Assembly: GCF_000154785.2 (NCBI RefSeq) | Contig: NC_015730.1 | Coordinates: 1,364,001 to 1,428,000, forward strand | DNA length: 64,000 nt | Direction of reading: 5' to 3' | Origin: Roseobacter litoralis Och 149 | GTDB lineage: Bacteria; Pseudomonadota; Alphaproteobacteria; Rhodobacterales; Rhodobacteraceae | In this document: positions 47,892 through 56,929 of the stretch, piece after piece | Numbering within the stretch: position 1 is the stretch's first letter | Layout of the letters: the number at the start of each line of letters is the position of its first letter | The notes under the pieces: generated by a model | What the model was told of the DNA's origin: nothing | Databases searched by the model: none | What the model saw: only the letters and a program-made list of their open reading frames with translations | Translations under genes and position numbers: made by a program

Positions 47892-47969
47892 GCACTTCAA
47901 AATACGATGGAAACAGAGAGGCATTTCAATCCAGAACGCTCTGACACGTGCGTACATTCGGTCAACTCG

Positions 47970-48335
47970 TCAGAAAATATCAACTTGGCCGCTAGCATCG
48001 ATTTCGGCATTTGTAAGAGAAGATCCGAGTATCGATTTGGTAGAGTTCAACTTCAATTTATTTGATGAAATAACTTCGCAAGACACCGGAAAGGAAGTGT
48101 CAGAGACGTGACGCTTCAATACTTGGAGAAGAATAGCACAATCCTCCAATGACTGCCGGGTGAAATCCAAAGACTGAATTTTCGTGATCGACACCTCCTC
48201 ACTGCTTTTCCCCCCTAGTATCAGTTTTCCAAGTTCTTCTTCGACCTCAAAAACTCGGCCTGCTAAGAAATCCAGGTGAATAGACAGCTTTTGCAAAACT
48301 GACTGTATTTCAACTGGTTGTGAGGTTTTTCCCAT
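47970..48335 (-). CDS. Hypothetical protein at the end of the chemosensory operon
   Basis: A 121-residue soluble, mostly helical protein (starting MGKTSQPVEIQSVL) with a helix-rich first two-thirds (VLQKLSIHLDFLAG, then SLDFTRQSLEDCAILLQVL), reminiscent of a four-helix signalling or histidine-phosphotransfer-like bundle, but with no obvious phospho-histidine motif. It begins at the base after the cheY stop, so it is in the operon. Function unknown; a role in CheY dephosphorylation or in scaffolding is possible. Confidence 0.6.
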   Translation of the reverse strand: MGKTSQPVEIQSVLQKLSIHLDFLAGRVFEVEEELGKLILGGKSSEEVSITKIQSLDFTRQSLEDCAILLQVLKRHVSDTSFPVSCEVISSNKLKLNSTKSILGSSLTNAEIDASGQVDIF

Positions 48336-48722
48336 TTATAATCTCCCGACCACGACCTCGATGCAATTTCTGAGGCCGGCTGGTTCAAATGGCTTTTTCA
48401 GGTAATTATTCATCCCCAGTTTTTTACCGTGATCAACGATTTGTTGCTCAGCGCGTCCGGTAATTAGAATGAAACCCACACCTTTTGTTTTTGGAGAACT
48501 GCGCAAATGATGTAGCAACTGAAGTCCGTCCATTTCGGGCATATTGTAATCGGAAATTACCAAGTGCACGGGATGCGTCGCGATGGACTTCAGTGCATCA
48601 ATACCGTTTTCGGCTGTTGTAACGTTTCGGACCCCGAATGCGTCCAAAGCTTGTGTAATCAGCCCGCGGCTAGTCGACATATCATCTACAACCAAAATGC
48701 GAATTTGATCTCTCAGAGACAT
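48336..48722 (-). CDS. cheY: CheY-like single-domain response regulator (second)
   Basis: A 128-residue receiver domain. The acidic pocket is VVDDM, the phospho-acceptor aspartate is in LVISDYNMPEMDG, the switch threonine in ILITG, and the lysine in LKKPFEP. It overlaps the cheR stop by 10 bp. No output domain is present, so it acts by binding the motor switch or another protein, or as a phosphate sink. Confidence 0.92.
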   Translation of the reverse strand: MSLRDQIRILVVDDMSTSRGLITQALDAFGVRNVTTAENGIDALKSIATHPVHLVISDYNMPEMDGLQLLHHLRSSPKTKGVGFILITGRAEQQIVDHGKKLGMNNYLKKPFEPAGLRNCIEVVVGRL

Positions 48723-49597
48723 TTTCTTTCCTTACAAGCTAATTCTTCATGTGCGTTCTTGTGTCGGTAGGTCGTCGGGCCCTGGTTCGCGAAACCAGAC
48801 AAATCGGGGTCTGAAATCCGCTCTGAATGTCCAAGAAAAAGAAAGCCATCGGGTTTTAGCTGCTTTCTAAAGCGTGGCCATAGCGAATTTTGCGTGACCG
48901 CATCAAAGTAAATGATGACGTTGCGACAGAAAATTACATCCATCTGCTGTTTCATTGGCCAGTCGGACAACAAGTTCAGCTCTTTGAAAGCTATTGTTGA
49001 CTTTATCAAGCTTTTGGCCTGAAACGACGACTCATTTCCGTCGCGACATTCAGTAAAGTACTTTTTTAGCCGATCTTGGTTCACTCCAGACAAAAGTCGT
49101 TGCGGATATGTGCCTTCAGATGCGAAGTCCACCACTTTTTGGTCAATGTCTGAAGCCAATATTTTAAAATCGAGTTGAGATAGTTCAGGATAACTGTCCA
49201 AAGAGGCCATTGCGATCGAATATGCTTCTTGGCCGTTGGAACATCCGGCTGACCAAACTCTAAAACGACCACCCTTCCGTAGTACATCTATCTTCGCTGG
49301 TAACACTTTCGTTTGCAGGATGTCGAAGTGGTGCTGTTCCCGGAAAAAGTGTGATACGTTCGTCGTTAATGCAGAAATCATTTCGCGTCGTTCGGAAATA
49401 CCATTGTCCGAGCATACGAATTGCGCGTACTTCGGGAAACTGTCGATGCCAACTGCTTTAAGGCGATGCCGCAGCCTCGATTGTATCATTGACATTTTTT
49501 CTGCGACTAGTTGCAGACCACTTTCCTTGTAGGCTAGTTCTGCAATAGATTTGAAACTGGTCTCATCTAAACCAGCGGTTTCCAGTTTATCGCTCAT
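48713..49597 (-). CDS. cheR: CheR, chemoreceptor glutamate methyltransferase
   Basis: A 294-residue SAM-dependent methyltransferase. The N-terminal helical domain (residues 1-95) is followed by the SAM pocket (FRVWSAGCSNGQEAYSIAM) and VIFCRNVIIYFD. It methylates glutamates of chemoreceptors for adaptation. The start overlaps the cheW stop by one base. The partner methylesterase CheB is not in this operon. Confidence 0.93.
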   Translation of the reverse strand: MSDKLETAGLDETSFKSIAELAYKESGLQLVAEKMSMIQSRLRHRLKAVGIDSFPKYAQFVCSDNGISERREMISALTTNVSHFFREQHHFDILQTKVLPAKIDVLRKGGRFRVWSAGCSNGQEAYSIAMASLDSYPELSQLDFKILASDIDQKVVDFASEGTYPQRLLSGVNQDRLKKYFTECRDGNESSFQAKSLIKSTIAFKELNLLSDWPMKQQMDVIFCRNVIIYFDAVTQNSLWPRFRKQLKPDGFLFLGHSERISDPDLSGFANQGPTTYRHKNAHEELACKERKCL

Positions 49598-50055
49598 TAT
49601 GCTGCGCTACTCTGTTCTTTGGAAACAATTGTAGAAAGATCCAAAACGCGAATCATTCGTTCGTTGATCAAAGTAAGTGCGCTGACCACGTTCTGGCTTG
49701 CACTTGGCTGCATCTCTGGCGGTGGCTGTAGATCATCGACAGTTAATGCAATTATGTCGGACACGGCGTCGACAAGAAGTCCAGTCATGCTTTCTTCGTG
49801 GTTCACAACGATTATAACATTGCGGTCAGTGTGCTCTCTCGGGCTTAGACCCAATCGTTGCGCTAAGTCCATGACAGGTAATACTGTTCCACGGAGATTG
49901 ATTACCCCCTTCATGTAGCTCGGGGCGTGGGGCAACGGTGTTGTTCTGGTCCATCCGCGAATTTCTCTTACCGACATAATATCTAAAGAGTATTCTTGAT
50001 CAGCGAGCTGAAAAGTCAGGAGTTCCAAGGTCTCCGGCGTATCTTTGTCACTCAT
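49597..50055 (-). CDS. cheW: CheW, chemosensory coupling protein
   Basis: A 152-residue SH3-like protein. It has the family segments LEIMSVREIRGW-like YSLDIMSVREIRGWT, YMKGVINLRGTVLPVMDL and GLLVDAVSDI. It links receptors to CheA. The ATG overlaps the cheA stop by four bases (ATGA). Confidence 0.94.
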   Translation of the reverse strand: MSDKDTPETLELLTFQLADQEYSLDIMSVREIRGWTRTTPLPHAPSYMKGVINLRGTVLPVMDLAQRLGLSPREHTDRNVIIVVNHEESMTGLLVDAVSDIIALTVDDLQPPPEMQPSASQNVVSALTLINERMIRVLDLSTIVSKEQSSAA

Positions 50056-52292
50056 GTTGTCGCTCCTGATAGAGTAGAACCATGCCCAGGTATGTTAGAT
50101 CCGATGGCGTTTGTGATGATGTCTGACGTGTCCAAGATCAAAGCGATCTGGCCGTCGCCTAGAATAGTGGCTGCGGCAATTCCTGGGGCGCGATAAAAAC
50201 TATCGTCCAGACCTTTGATGACGACTTGCCGCTGATCTTGGATACTGTCGATTACGAGCGCCGCGCGACTTTCGTCTTCATGGGCTATCAGTAAAACGAC
50301 GGAACCTTCATAATCATTGATTGGACCCCTGTACCCTAATTCCTCTCCTAAATCGAAAAGAGGCACAAAGCCGCTTCTTACCCTCACAACGTTTGCGCCG
50401 GGCCGGACCATCTCAACGTCATCGTTGCTGAGTGTCAGTGTTTCGATTACTACGTTCAGCGGAAGAACCAATGTTTCGTCGGCAACCTGAACGACCATTC
50501 CGTCCAGTACCGCCAGTGTGAGTGGCAACGAGATTGAAAAGGTTGTCCCTGATCCCGGTGTTGACGAAATTGTAATGCGCCCACCTAAGGCTTGTATCGC
50601 CGTCCGCACAACGTCCATCCCCACGCCGCGACCGGATAAGTCGGATACAACTGACGCGGTCGAGAAGCCGGGTAAGAATAGTAAGTTGTCAATTTCGCTT
50701 TCTGACAGCGATGCGTCCTTTGAGATCAACCCCTTGTCGATGGCAATCTGCAGGACCTTCGGTCGGTTGATACCGGCCCCATCATCCGCGACTTCGATGA
50801 CCACCCGCCCCGATCTGTGTGCAGCAGTAAGCTTGACTTGGCCTTGTGCTGGCTTTCCAGCCGCCAACCTCGCTTCTGTTGTCTCCAAACCATGATCGAC
50901 AGCATTTCTGATCATATGGGTCAGTGGATCAGCCAACCGCTCAATTACTGTCTTATCGACTTCGGTTCCCTCGCCGTTGGTGACAAGGCGCACATCTTTT
51001 TCGACAGCAGCCGAAGATTCACGAACGATTCTAGACATGCGTTGGAAAAGAGACTTAACAGGCTGCGCGCGGATCATCATCACGCTGTCTTGGATGTCCC
51101 GGGTCAGTCGCTGAAATTCTTCAAGTCCATTCATAGCGTCGGAGTGGGGAGACAGTCCTGAGCTTTCCAAGCTTTGAGAGAGCATCGCTTGGTTGATGAC
51201 CAATTCACCAACAAGGTTCACCAGACGTTCAATCCTGTCCAGATCCACGCGAACAACTGATTTAGCCGGCGCGGCAGGGGGTGGCGTTTTCTGTTCTGCC
51301 TTCTTTGGCGCGATGACCTCTTTTGCTGTGTCGGGCTCTGGCTGGGGCGCGGCTGCCAGCGGAACTTCTTCTGGCGCTGGTGTTTCCGTCAGGGCAGGGG
51401 CCGCCAATTCGTCAGTTGGATTTGATGCGACCGCTCCCGTTTCGGCGATGTCCTCTTCTTCTGCTTTGTTTTCGGGGGCTTTTTTGATATCCAAAATACA
51501 TAAGCCTTCGACAAACTCAAAAGCTGCGGCAATTTCAGCCTCCTCAACTTCCGTTGATAACTCAATGAACCAAGATAAATAGGCGTTCTCAGGGGCGAGG
51601 CTGGCAAGATCAGGTACCTGATCCGTTTTACAAGTGACTTTGCACTCGCCCATTTCATTCAAGGCACGCAGAATTTGGAAAGGTTCGTTTCCTGTTTCGT
51701 AGAGCTCGTTTTCAGGTTTGAACGTAATTTCATACTTAGAGTGCGACGGGCTCTCTTCTTCGTCGAAACTCAAAGGGGGAAGCAGGTTGATGGTTTCCTC
51801 GTCATCACCGTCGCCCAAATCGAGATCGAAAGACAAAACAGCCGGTTGAAAATCAATTTCCTCTTCGACTTCTTCCTCATCAGAAAGCGTGCCGTTTTCA
51901 CCTAGTAGTTCATCCAGTTGCGAAAGGAGCTTGGCCGTGTCATCCTCTGGCAGCGTGCCCGCGTCACGGCTGGTGCGTACCAAATCTGAAAGGTGATCTG
52001 AGCACTGAAAGAACAGTTTAAGCGCATCTGCATCCGCGACCATGCGCCCAGCACGGATTTCGTCAAGAACTGTTTCGAAGCGATGTGCGAACCTGACCAG
52101 CGCCTCCAAACCAAATGCCCCGGCACCGCCTTTGATGGAGTGAACTGCCCTAAAAACAACGTTGATTGTCTCGGGATCACCCGCGCCATCATCAAGAGCT
52201 TCGAGGCCATCCTGGAGCGCTTCCAGCAATTCCTCGCATTCAATAAAGAAAGAAGCGCGGATTTCCGCCATTGGATCGTTTGAATCAGTCAT
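50052..52292 (-). CDS. cheA: CheA, chemosensory histidine kinase
   Basis: A 746-residue kinase starting MTDSNDPMAEIRASF at 52292. The phosphotransfer domain has the phospho-histidine in FRAVHSIKGGAGAFG near residue 50. A long acidic and Pro/Ala-rich linker (about 150-345) takes the place of a recognisable P2 domain. Dimerisation and ATPase domains follow, with HMIRNAVDHGLE, VADDGAGIN and GRGVGMDVV, and the CheW-like domain ends the protein. It phosphorylates the CheY proteins encoded on either side. Confidence 0.95.
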   Translation of the reverse strand: MTDSNDPMAEIRASFFIECEELLEALQDGLEALDDGAGDPETINVVFRAVHSIKGGAGAFGLEALVRFAHRFETVLDEIRAGRMVADADALKLFFQCSDHLSDLVRTSRDAGTLPEDDTAKLLSQLDELLGENGTLSDEEEVEEEIDFQPAVLSFDLDLGDGDDEETINLLPPLSFDEEESPSHSKYEITFKPENELYETGNEPFQILRALNEMGECKVTCKTDQVPDLASLAPENAYLSWFIELSTEVEEAEIAAAFEFVEGLCILDIKKAPENKAEEEDIAETGAVASNPTDELAAPALTETPAPEEVPLAAAPQPEPDTAKEVIAPKKAEQKTPPPAAPAKSVVRVDLDRIERLVNLVGELVINQAMLSQSLESSGLSPHSDAMNGLEEFQRLTRDIQDSVMMIRAQPVKSLFQRMSRIVRESSAAVEKDVRLVTNGEGTEVDKTVIERLADPLTHMIRNAVDHGLETTEARLAAGKPAQGQVKLTAAHRSGRVVIEVADDGAGINRPKVLQIAIDKGLISKDASLSESEIDNLLFLPGFSTASVVSDLSGRGVGMDVVRTAIQALGGRITISSTPGSGTTFSISLPLTLAVLDGMVVQVADETLVLPLNVVIETLTLSNDDVEMVRPGANVVRVRSGFVPLFDLGEELGYRGPINDYEGSVVLLIAHEDESRAALVIDSIQDQRQVVIKGLDDSFYRAPGIAAATILGDGQIALILDTSDIITNAIGSNIPGHGSTLSGATT

Positions 52293-52302
52293 TTGCAGCC
52301 TC

Positions 52303-52668
52303 TTACCCAGCGACCATTTGGAGCGCTTTGACGAGTTTGTTGGGATCAAACGGCTTGACGATCCACCCAGTGGCGCCAGCACCCCGTGCGCGCGCCTTCA
52401 ACTCGGGTGCGGCTTCGGTTGTAAGCACAAGGATTGGCGTGGCACGATGTTTGTCTTGTTCGCGGACGGCGTCGATGAACCCAAAACCATCCATGCGAGG
52501 CATGTTGATGTCTGTAATAATGGCATCAGGCTCAAGCCCCTCAAGCACTTCAATGCCGTGAATGCCGTCGTCAGCGGTATGGACTGTAAAGCCCGCGGGT
52601 ACGAGGGCCAAGCGGATCATATCACGCATCGTGCGGCTGTCATCTACCGCGAGAATTTCGAGTGTCAT
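52303..52668 (-). CDS. cheY: CheY-like response regulator (first)
   Basis: A 121-residue receiver domain. The acidic pair is in AVDDSRTMRDM, the phospho-acceptor in AIITDINMPRMDG, the switch threonine in LVLTTEA and the lysine in IVKPFDP. This is the form normally found just before cheA. It overlaps the STAS gene by four bases. Confidence 0.94.
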   Translation of the reverse strand: MTLEILAVDDSRTMRDMIRLALVPAGFTVHTADDGIHGIEVLEGLEPDAIITDINMPRMDGFGFIDAVREQDKHRATPILVLTTEAAPELKARARGAGATGWIVKPFDPNKLVKALQMVAG

Positions 52669-52940
52669 GGACGCCCCCTTGTCATGGATTCTGGTGTCAT
52701 TCCCATCACGCGCATCTGATCGAGGACGCGATCGGAAACGTTTGTGATCGAAATTTTGCGATTTTCAGATTGTGCTGTGGCGGCAGCGGATATCACCACC
52801 TGCATGCACAAGGCTCCAAAATGTTTTACCTCTGTGAGGTCCAAAACGATTTCCTTGTCCTTGCAGTCTCGCAAGGTCGTCGTCAAACCGGATGCCGCTG
52901 CCAGATCCAATTTGGTGTCTAAAACTATTGGTTCGCTCAT
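52665..52940 (-). CDS. STAS-domain protein, first gene of the chemosensory operon
   Basis: A 91-residue single STAS domain resembling anti-anti-sigma factors and bacterial chemotaxis-linked STAS proteins. The strand-helix segment LDLTEVKHFGALCMQVVI replaces the usual phospho-serine position (DSSG) with a histidine-phenylalanine-glycine stretch, so regulation by serine phosphorylation is doubtful. It is the promoter-proximal gene. Its role in the pathway is unknown. Confidence 0.8.
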   Translation of the reverse strand: MSEPIVLDTKLDLAAASGLTTTLRDCKDKEIVLDLTEVKHFGALCMQVVISAAATAQSENRKISITNVSDRVLDQMRVMGMTPESMTRGRP

Positions 52941-53120
52941 TCTATCACCGCAAACGTGCTGGTTTTCGAAATGTACATACCGGTCTCCAAATTAGCGCAG
53001 TTCTGATCTGTTCCTCGTTTTAGGGGGCAGTCCGTTAAAACGGCGTTACTAGCAGAAAAATTAAGTGCGAAAAAAACCTCCCACGGATTGAATACTTGTG
53101 AAATCCTTGATTTCAAATAA

Positions 53121-53150
53121 AAAAACCCCCGGCGTTGTGATTGCCGGGGG
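53121..53150 (-). terminator. Terminator of the one-carbon operon
   Basis: CCCCCGGC and GCCGGGGG form an 8-bp stem with a 9-base loop and, on the minus strand, a following run of seven T. It is placed 29 bp after the methyltransferase stop. Confidence 0.85.
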
Positions 53151-53178
53151 TCGGTAAGGCGTCAGTTCAAAAAGCGGA

Positions 53179-54261
53179 TCAGGCGCGACGACGGCGACCA
53201 CCGGTGCGACCTGCACGTCCGCGCCCTTCCTGACCGGGCTTGGGGGCTTCCTTGTTGAACTCGATCCACGCGCCACCATGCGGGTCGTTGTTGGTCAGGA
53301 AATTGGCAGCGCGAATGGCTTCCATCTCTTTTCCGGGGCGCGGTTGGGTCGATCCCAAACCCGTCAACTGGCAAAAGACCTCCAGTTCCATGTCGTCAGG
53401 AAACACCACGCCTGCCGCGGCGAGCTCCAGTCTTTTGGCTTCGATTTTAGCCGCCGGAACGGGCAGGGCCACCGGGTTCATAATCGCGGACGTCATGCCT
53501 GCCCCCATGGCCATTGGCAAAAACGCATTGTTGATGCCATGGCGATTGGGCAGGCCAAAGCTTATGTTGGAGGCGCCGCACGTTGTGTTAACGCCTAATT
53601 CTTCGCGCAAACGCCGCACAAGCGTGAAAACCTGATGGCCAGCTGTTGCCATCGCACCGATTGGCATCACGAGCGGGTCAACAACGATGTCATGCGCCGG
53701 GATGCCGAAATCAGCGGCACGCTCTACAATCTTCTTTGCAACTGCAAAGCGCACATCCGGATCTTCCGATATCCCTGTATCATCGTTTGAAATGGCCACT
53801 ACGGGGACGTTGTATTTCTTGACCAATGGCAAAACGACTTCCAGCCGTTCTTCTTCCCCCGTGACGGAGTTCAGCAAAGGGCGACCTTCAGCGGCCTCAA
53901 GGCCCGATTCCAGCGCGCCAGGCACCGAGCTGTCGATACACAGAGGCGCGTCAACAATGGCCTGCACCCGCAATATCAACTCGCGCATCAAAGGAGGTTC
54001 GACGAAGTTGTTATCTGCATAGCGCGCGTCTTCGGCCATTTTATTCGAAAACACAGCGCCCGAATTAATGTCCAGCACGGTTGCCCCCGCAGCGACCTGC
54101 GCAATTGCATCCGCCTCGACGGTGGAGAAGTCGCCCGCTTCCAGTTCAAGCGCCAGTTTTTTGCGCCCTGTCGGGTTAATGCGTTCCCCAATCACGCAAA
54201 AGGGCTGATCAAACCCGATGATCGCAGTCTTGGTTTTTGATTCGACGATTGTCTTTGTCAT
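53179..54261 (-). CDS. Methyltetrahydrofolate:cobalamin methyltransferase (pterin-binding, MetH-domain-like)
   Basis: A 360-residue pterin-binding TIM barrel. The family motifs are VIGERINPTGRKKLA, ATVLDINSGAVF and GASNISFGLPNRHGIN. It moves the methyl group of methyl-tetrahydrofolate to a corrinoid protein (or back). It follows metF by 18 bp, and together they fit the split methionine synthase described in Roseobacter relatives, where methyl-folate, cobalamin and homocysteine domains are separate proteins. The last 20 residues are Arg/Gly-rich, an unusual tail for this family. The other parts are not in the window. Confidence 0.88.
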   Translation of the reverse strand: MTKTIVESKTKTAIIGFDQPFCVIGERINPTGRKKLALELEAGDFSTVEADAIAQVAAGATVLDINSGAVFSNKMAEDARYADNNFVEPPLMRELILRVQAIVDAPLCIDSSVPGALESGLEAAEGRPLLNSVTGEEERLEVVLPLVKKYNVPVVAISNDDTGISEDPDVRFAVAKKIVERAADFGIPAHDIVVDPLVMPIGAMATAGHQVFTLVRRLREELGVNTTCGASNISFGLPNRHGINNAFLPMAMGAGMTSAIMNPVALPVPAAKIEAKRLELAAAGVVFPDDMELEVFCQLTGLGSTQPRPGKEMEAIRAANFLTNNDPHGGAWIEFNKEAPKPGQEGRGRAGRTGGRRRRA

Positions 54262-54279
54262 CAGGGATAAGTCCTTGGA

Positions 54280-55206
54280 TCAGGCGTTTGCCGGTGTTGC
54301 GGAGGATCCGCCGTTTTCGATGGCCCAGTTGGCGTTTGTCTTGATCCCGCCGAGTGGGAAGAAATGAACATGCGTGACGTTAAAATCGGGGTTGGCTGCC
54401 TTGTGGTCCGCCAATTGCGAAACGACGTCCATCGGTTCGTAGGGCAGAAGCAGTTTTGTGACATCCATCGCGCGTTTCTGCAGCACCTTGAGCGATGGGC
54501 CAACGCCACAGGCAATCGCGAACTTGATCAGCGTTTGCAGCTTGGCCGGACCGGCGATGCCGATGTGAACGGGCAGGGTGATCCCTTCGGCAGCAATACC
54601 GTCTGCCCATTTGATAATTGGCTTGGCATCAAAGGCAAATTGCGTGGCGATGGCCAGTTGTGCATCTGTTCTGGATTGGAAATCGTTTTTCCACCGCAAT
54701 GCAGCGCTGACATTTTTCATCGACCCATCTGCGTCAATATCCCTGTTGCCTTCGGGGTGGCCCGCAACATGCAGGCGTTTGAAGCCGGCTTCATCAAAGA
54801 GACCCGTTTCCATCAGTTGCATGGAGCTGTCAAAATCACCGTGCCGGGAGTCTACGCCACCTGCCAGCAACAGCGCCTGTGAAACATTCGCCTCGCCCTG
54901 ATACCTTGCGATCCAGTCTTTCAGAGTGTCGCGGTCTTTGATGATCCGGGCAGGAAAATGGGGCATCACCGCAAAACCGTCTTCGTTGAGGCGCTTTGCC
55001 GTTGCCACCATCTCTTGAATGGGTGTCCCTTCGATGTGGGCGATGTAAACCCGCGTGCCCTCGGGCAGCAAACTGCGGAAATCTTCCACTTTCTCGGCGG
55101 TGCGCGGCATCACCTCTATAGAGTAGTCGCGCAGAAAGGCCTCAACCGCTGGGTTCACGGAGGGGGAGGCGGACGCATCTCTGCGCTTGAAATTCAACAA
55201 TGCCAC
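54280..55206 (-). CDS. metF: MetF-like methylenetetrahydrofolate reductase
   Basis: A 308-residue flavin-type reductase fold (TIM barrel) that makes 5-methyltetrahydrofolate. The GTG at 55206 (MALLNFKRRDAS) is chosen because AAGGA lies just upstream. Segments such as VYIAHIEGTP, MPHFPARI and HIGIAGPAKLQTL are of the family. It lies between the 'virulence factor' gene and the corrinoid methyltransferase gene, so the product of one enzyme is the substrate of the next. Confidence 0.82.
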   Translation of the reverse strand: MALLNFKRRDASASPSVNPAVEAFLRDYSIEVMPRTAEKVEDFRSLLPEGTRVYIAHIEGTPIQEMVATAKRLNEDGFAVMPHFPARIIKDRDTLKDWIARYQGEANVSQALLLAGGVDSRHGDFDSSMQLMETGLFDEAGFKRLHVAGHPEGNRDIDADGSMKNVSAALRWKNDFQSRTDAQLAIATQFAFDAKPIIKWADGIAAEGITLPVHIGIAGPAKLQTLIKFAIACGVGPSLKVLQKRAMDVTKLLLPYEPMDVVSQLADHKAANPDFNVTHVHFFPLGGIKTNANWAIENGGSSATPANA

Positions 55207-55253
55207 AAGGCGTTCCTTTCGAGACAGGAGTGTATCTATCAGATTGGCCAGAT

Positions 55254-55550
55254 TCAGGCCCAACCATCGTTATCAATCAGCGCCTTGAGGCGCGCGCGGT
55301 CAAATTCAGCGTCTAGTCGGGCGGCCTCGGCATCTGCAATCTCATCCGGCGTTCCCGGCATTTCCACAGGCGCTGCCTTGCGCCATTCTGCAAGATAGGC
55401 ATCCGTATCGCCTGCGCCAACCTTCATGGCCGCACGGTCGATCGCCTGCTCGAACCGCTCTGGCAACGGTCGTTTTGATCCGCGACGCCCTTTTCCCACA
55501 ATCACCTGAGCGGGGATATCGCGCCAATATACAATAGTGACTTCGGGCAT
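55254..55550 (-). CDS. 'Virulence factor' family small protein (misnamed), one-carbon operon
   Basis: A 98-residue cytoplasmic protein starting MPEVTIVYWRDIPAQ at 55550, with AGGTAGGA upstream. It matches the Pfam 'Virulence_fact' family, whose name is historical. The N-terminal strand-helix (VTIVYWRDIPAQVIVG) is followed by LPERFEQAIDRAAMKVG. It is always seen beside metF-type genes in relatives as far as remembered, suggesting a role in one-carbon or methionine metabolism. It is the first gene of the operon. Confidence 0.75.
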   Translation of the reverse strand: MPEVTIVYWRDIPAQVIVGKGRRGSKRPLPERFEQAIDRAAMKVGAGDTDAYLAEWRKAAPVEMPGTPDEIADAEAARLDAEFDRARLKALIDNDGWA

Positions 55551-55584
55551 CGTGATTCCTACCTGTTGTTTATCCTGTCTAACG

Positions 55585-55601
55585 ATCCGACTTTGTCGGA
55601 T
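55585..55601. promoter_or_regulatory. Small hairpin in the leader of the one-carbon operon
   Basis: ATCCGAC-TTT-GTCGGAT is a perfect 7-bp dyad with a 3-base loop, 35 bp before the start of the operon's first gene. It could be an operator or a leader hairpin. No known riboswitch pattern was recognised in the 263-bp leader. Confidence 0.35.
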
Positions 55602-55813
55602 ACGGGTGAATTTCGACAAAATAGGCCCTGTCCGCGACGTGGCGGTTTGCAACAGATCGGAAAATGCCCAGCGAGAGGCATGCGCGCCCCTCCATGCACG
55701 GTACTTTTGACAATGGACTGACTGCGAAAACCAAAGGAAAGGGTGCGCCCGCGCTTGCGCAGCAGACACACAGCCGTTAGCGTAAACCTAACTCGAAATG
55801 AAAGGCGCAACCC

Positions 55814-56929
55814 ATGGCGCCACAGCGTCACAAAGGTGCGGGCGCGCTCAAAAGTAAGACGGCTCTGAGCCCCGCGCCAGTTCCGCCCCGATCAGGTGAG
55901 CTTTTTGCAGCCCTTGATCTGGGTACAAATAGTTGCCGCATGTTAATCGCGCAGCCAGAAGGCAGCGGGTTTCATGTCGTCGACAGCTTTTCCAAATCGG
56001 TGCAACTGGGCGCCGGTCTGGAAAAAACCGGGCGTTTGTCGCGCGGATCCATGACCCGTACCATCCAGGCATTGCGCGTGTGCCAGCAGAAACTGAAGCG
56101 CAACAAGGTGCGATACATGCGTCTGGTCGCGACCGAGGCCTGCCGCCGTGCGCAGAACGCGGATGAGTTCATTCGTCGTGTGCAACGCGAAACGGGGCTG
56201 CGTCTGGATATCATCAAGGCGCAGGAAGAAGCCCAACTGGCCGTGATCTCCTGCGCGCCGCTGGTCAGTCGCTCCACCGAGAACCTTCTGGTGGTCGATA
56301 TTGGCGGTGGGTCCACCGAACTGGTCTGGATTGACCTCAAGGATGTCCCCAAGAATGATCGGACACGCTCTATCATGCATCTCAACGCCGGGTTTGCCCA
56401 AGGGTTGAGTGATGTGCCCGCGGCGCGTGTTGTCGACTGGATTTCGGTTCCTTTGGGCGTTGCGACGTTGCGGGATCAGTTCAATGACGTGGATGATGAT
56501 GCGGCGCGCTTTGCGTTGATGAGTTGGTTTTTTGAGGAAAACCTGTCTGACTTTGCACCCTATCATAATACGCAACCGCAGGAAAAATTTCAGATTGTCG
56601 GCACCTCTGGCACTGTCACGACGGTTGCGGCAAGCCACTTGGGACTAAAACGGTACGACCGTAAAAAGGTGGATGGTCTGCATATGACGACGGATCAGAT
56701 TGACCGTGTAATACGCTCATACCTCGCCTTGGGGCCGGATGGGCGGCGTGCGGATCCGCGCATTGGGGCGGACCGTCACGCGCTGATCATGTCGGGTGCT
56801 GCGATCTTGCAGGCGCTGATGCGCTGTTGGCCGACGGACCGGTTATCTGTGGCGGATCGCGGCCTGCGCGAAGGGCTGTTGTACGCTCAGATGAGCGCGC
56901 AGGGTGTGTTGGAAGACGGAGCGTTCTGA
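55814..56929 (+). CDS. ppx: Ppx/GppA-family exopolyphosphatase/pppGpp phosphatase
   Basis: A 371-residue member of the actin-fold phosphatases. It has the phosphate-1 motif [13 protein letters not shown] after a roughly 30-residue N-terminal extension, [10 protein letters not shown], the catalytic glutamate region, and the phosphate-2 motif [13 protein letters not shown]. It lacks the long C-terminal HD-like domain of E. coli Ppx, as is usual in alphaproteobacteria. It degrades polyphosphate or guanosine pentaphosphate. The stop overlaps the rlmE start by one base (TGATG). Confidence 0.9.
   Translation: MAPQRHKGAGALKSKTALSPAPVPPRSGELFAALDLGTNSCRMLIAQPEGSGFHVVDSFSKSVQLGAGLEKTGRLSRGSMTRTIQALRVCQQKLKRNKVRYMRLVATEACRRAQNADEFIRRVQRETGLRLDIIKAQEEAQLAVISCAPLVSRSTENLLVVDIGGGSTELVWIDLKDVPKNDRTRSIMHLNAGFAQGLSDVPAARVVDWISVPLGVATLRDQFNDVDDDAARFALMSWFFEENLSDFAPYHNTQPQEKFQIVGTSGTVTTVAASHLGLKRYDRKKVDGLHMTTDQIDRVIRSYLALGPDGRRADPRIGADRHALIMSGAAILQALMRCWPTDRLSVADRGLREGLLYAQMSAQGVLEDGAF

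Noticed and set aside
47685..47957. 90-codon minus-strand frame opposite the second integrase fragment
   Set aside because: The plus strand carries clear integrase similarity, so this is its shadow.
55551..55813. Possible SAM- or SAH-type riboswitch before the one-carbon operon
   Set aside because: The leader contains only one small hairpin and no stretch that I can match to a known riboswitch consensus.
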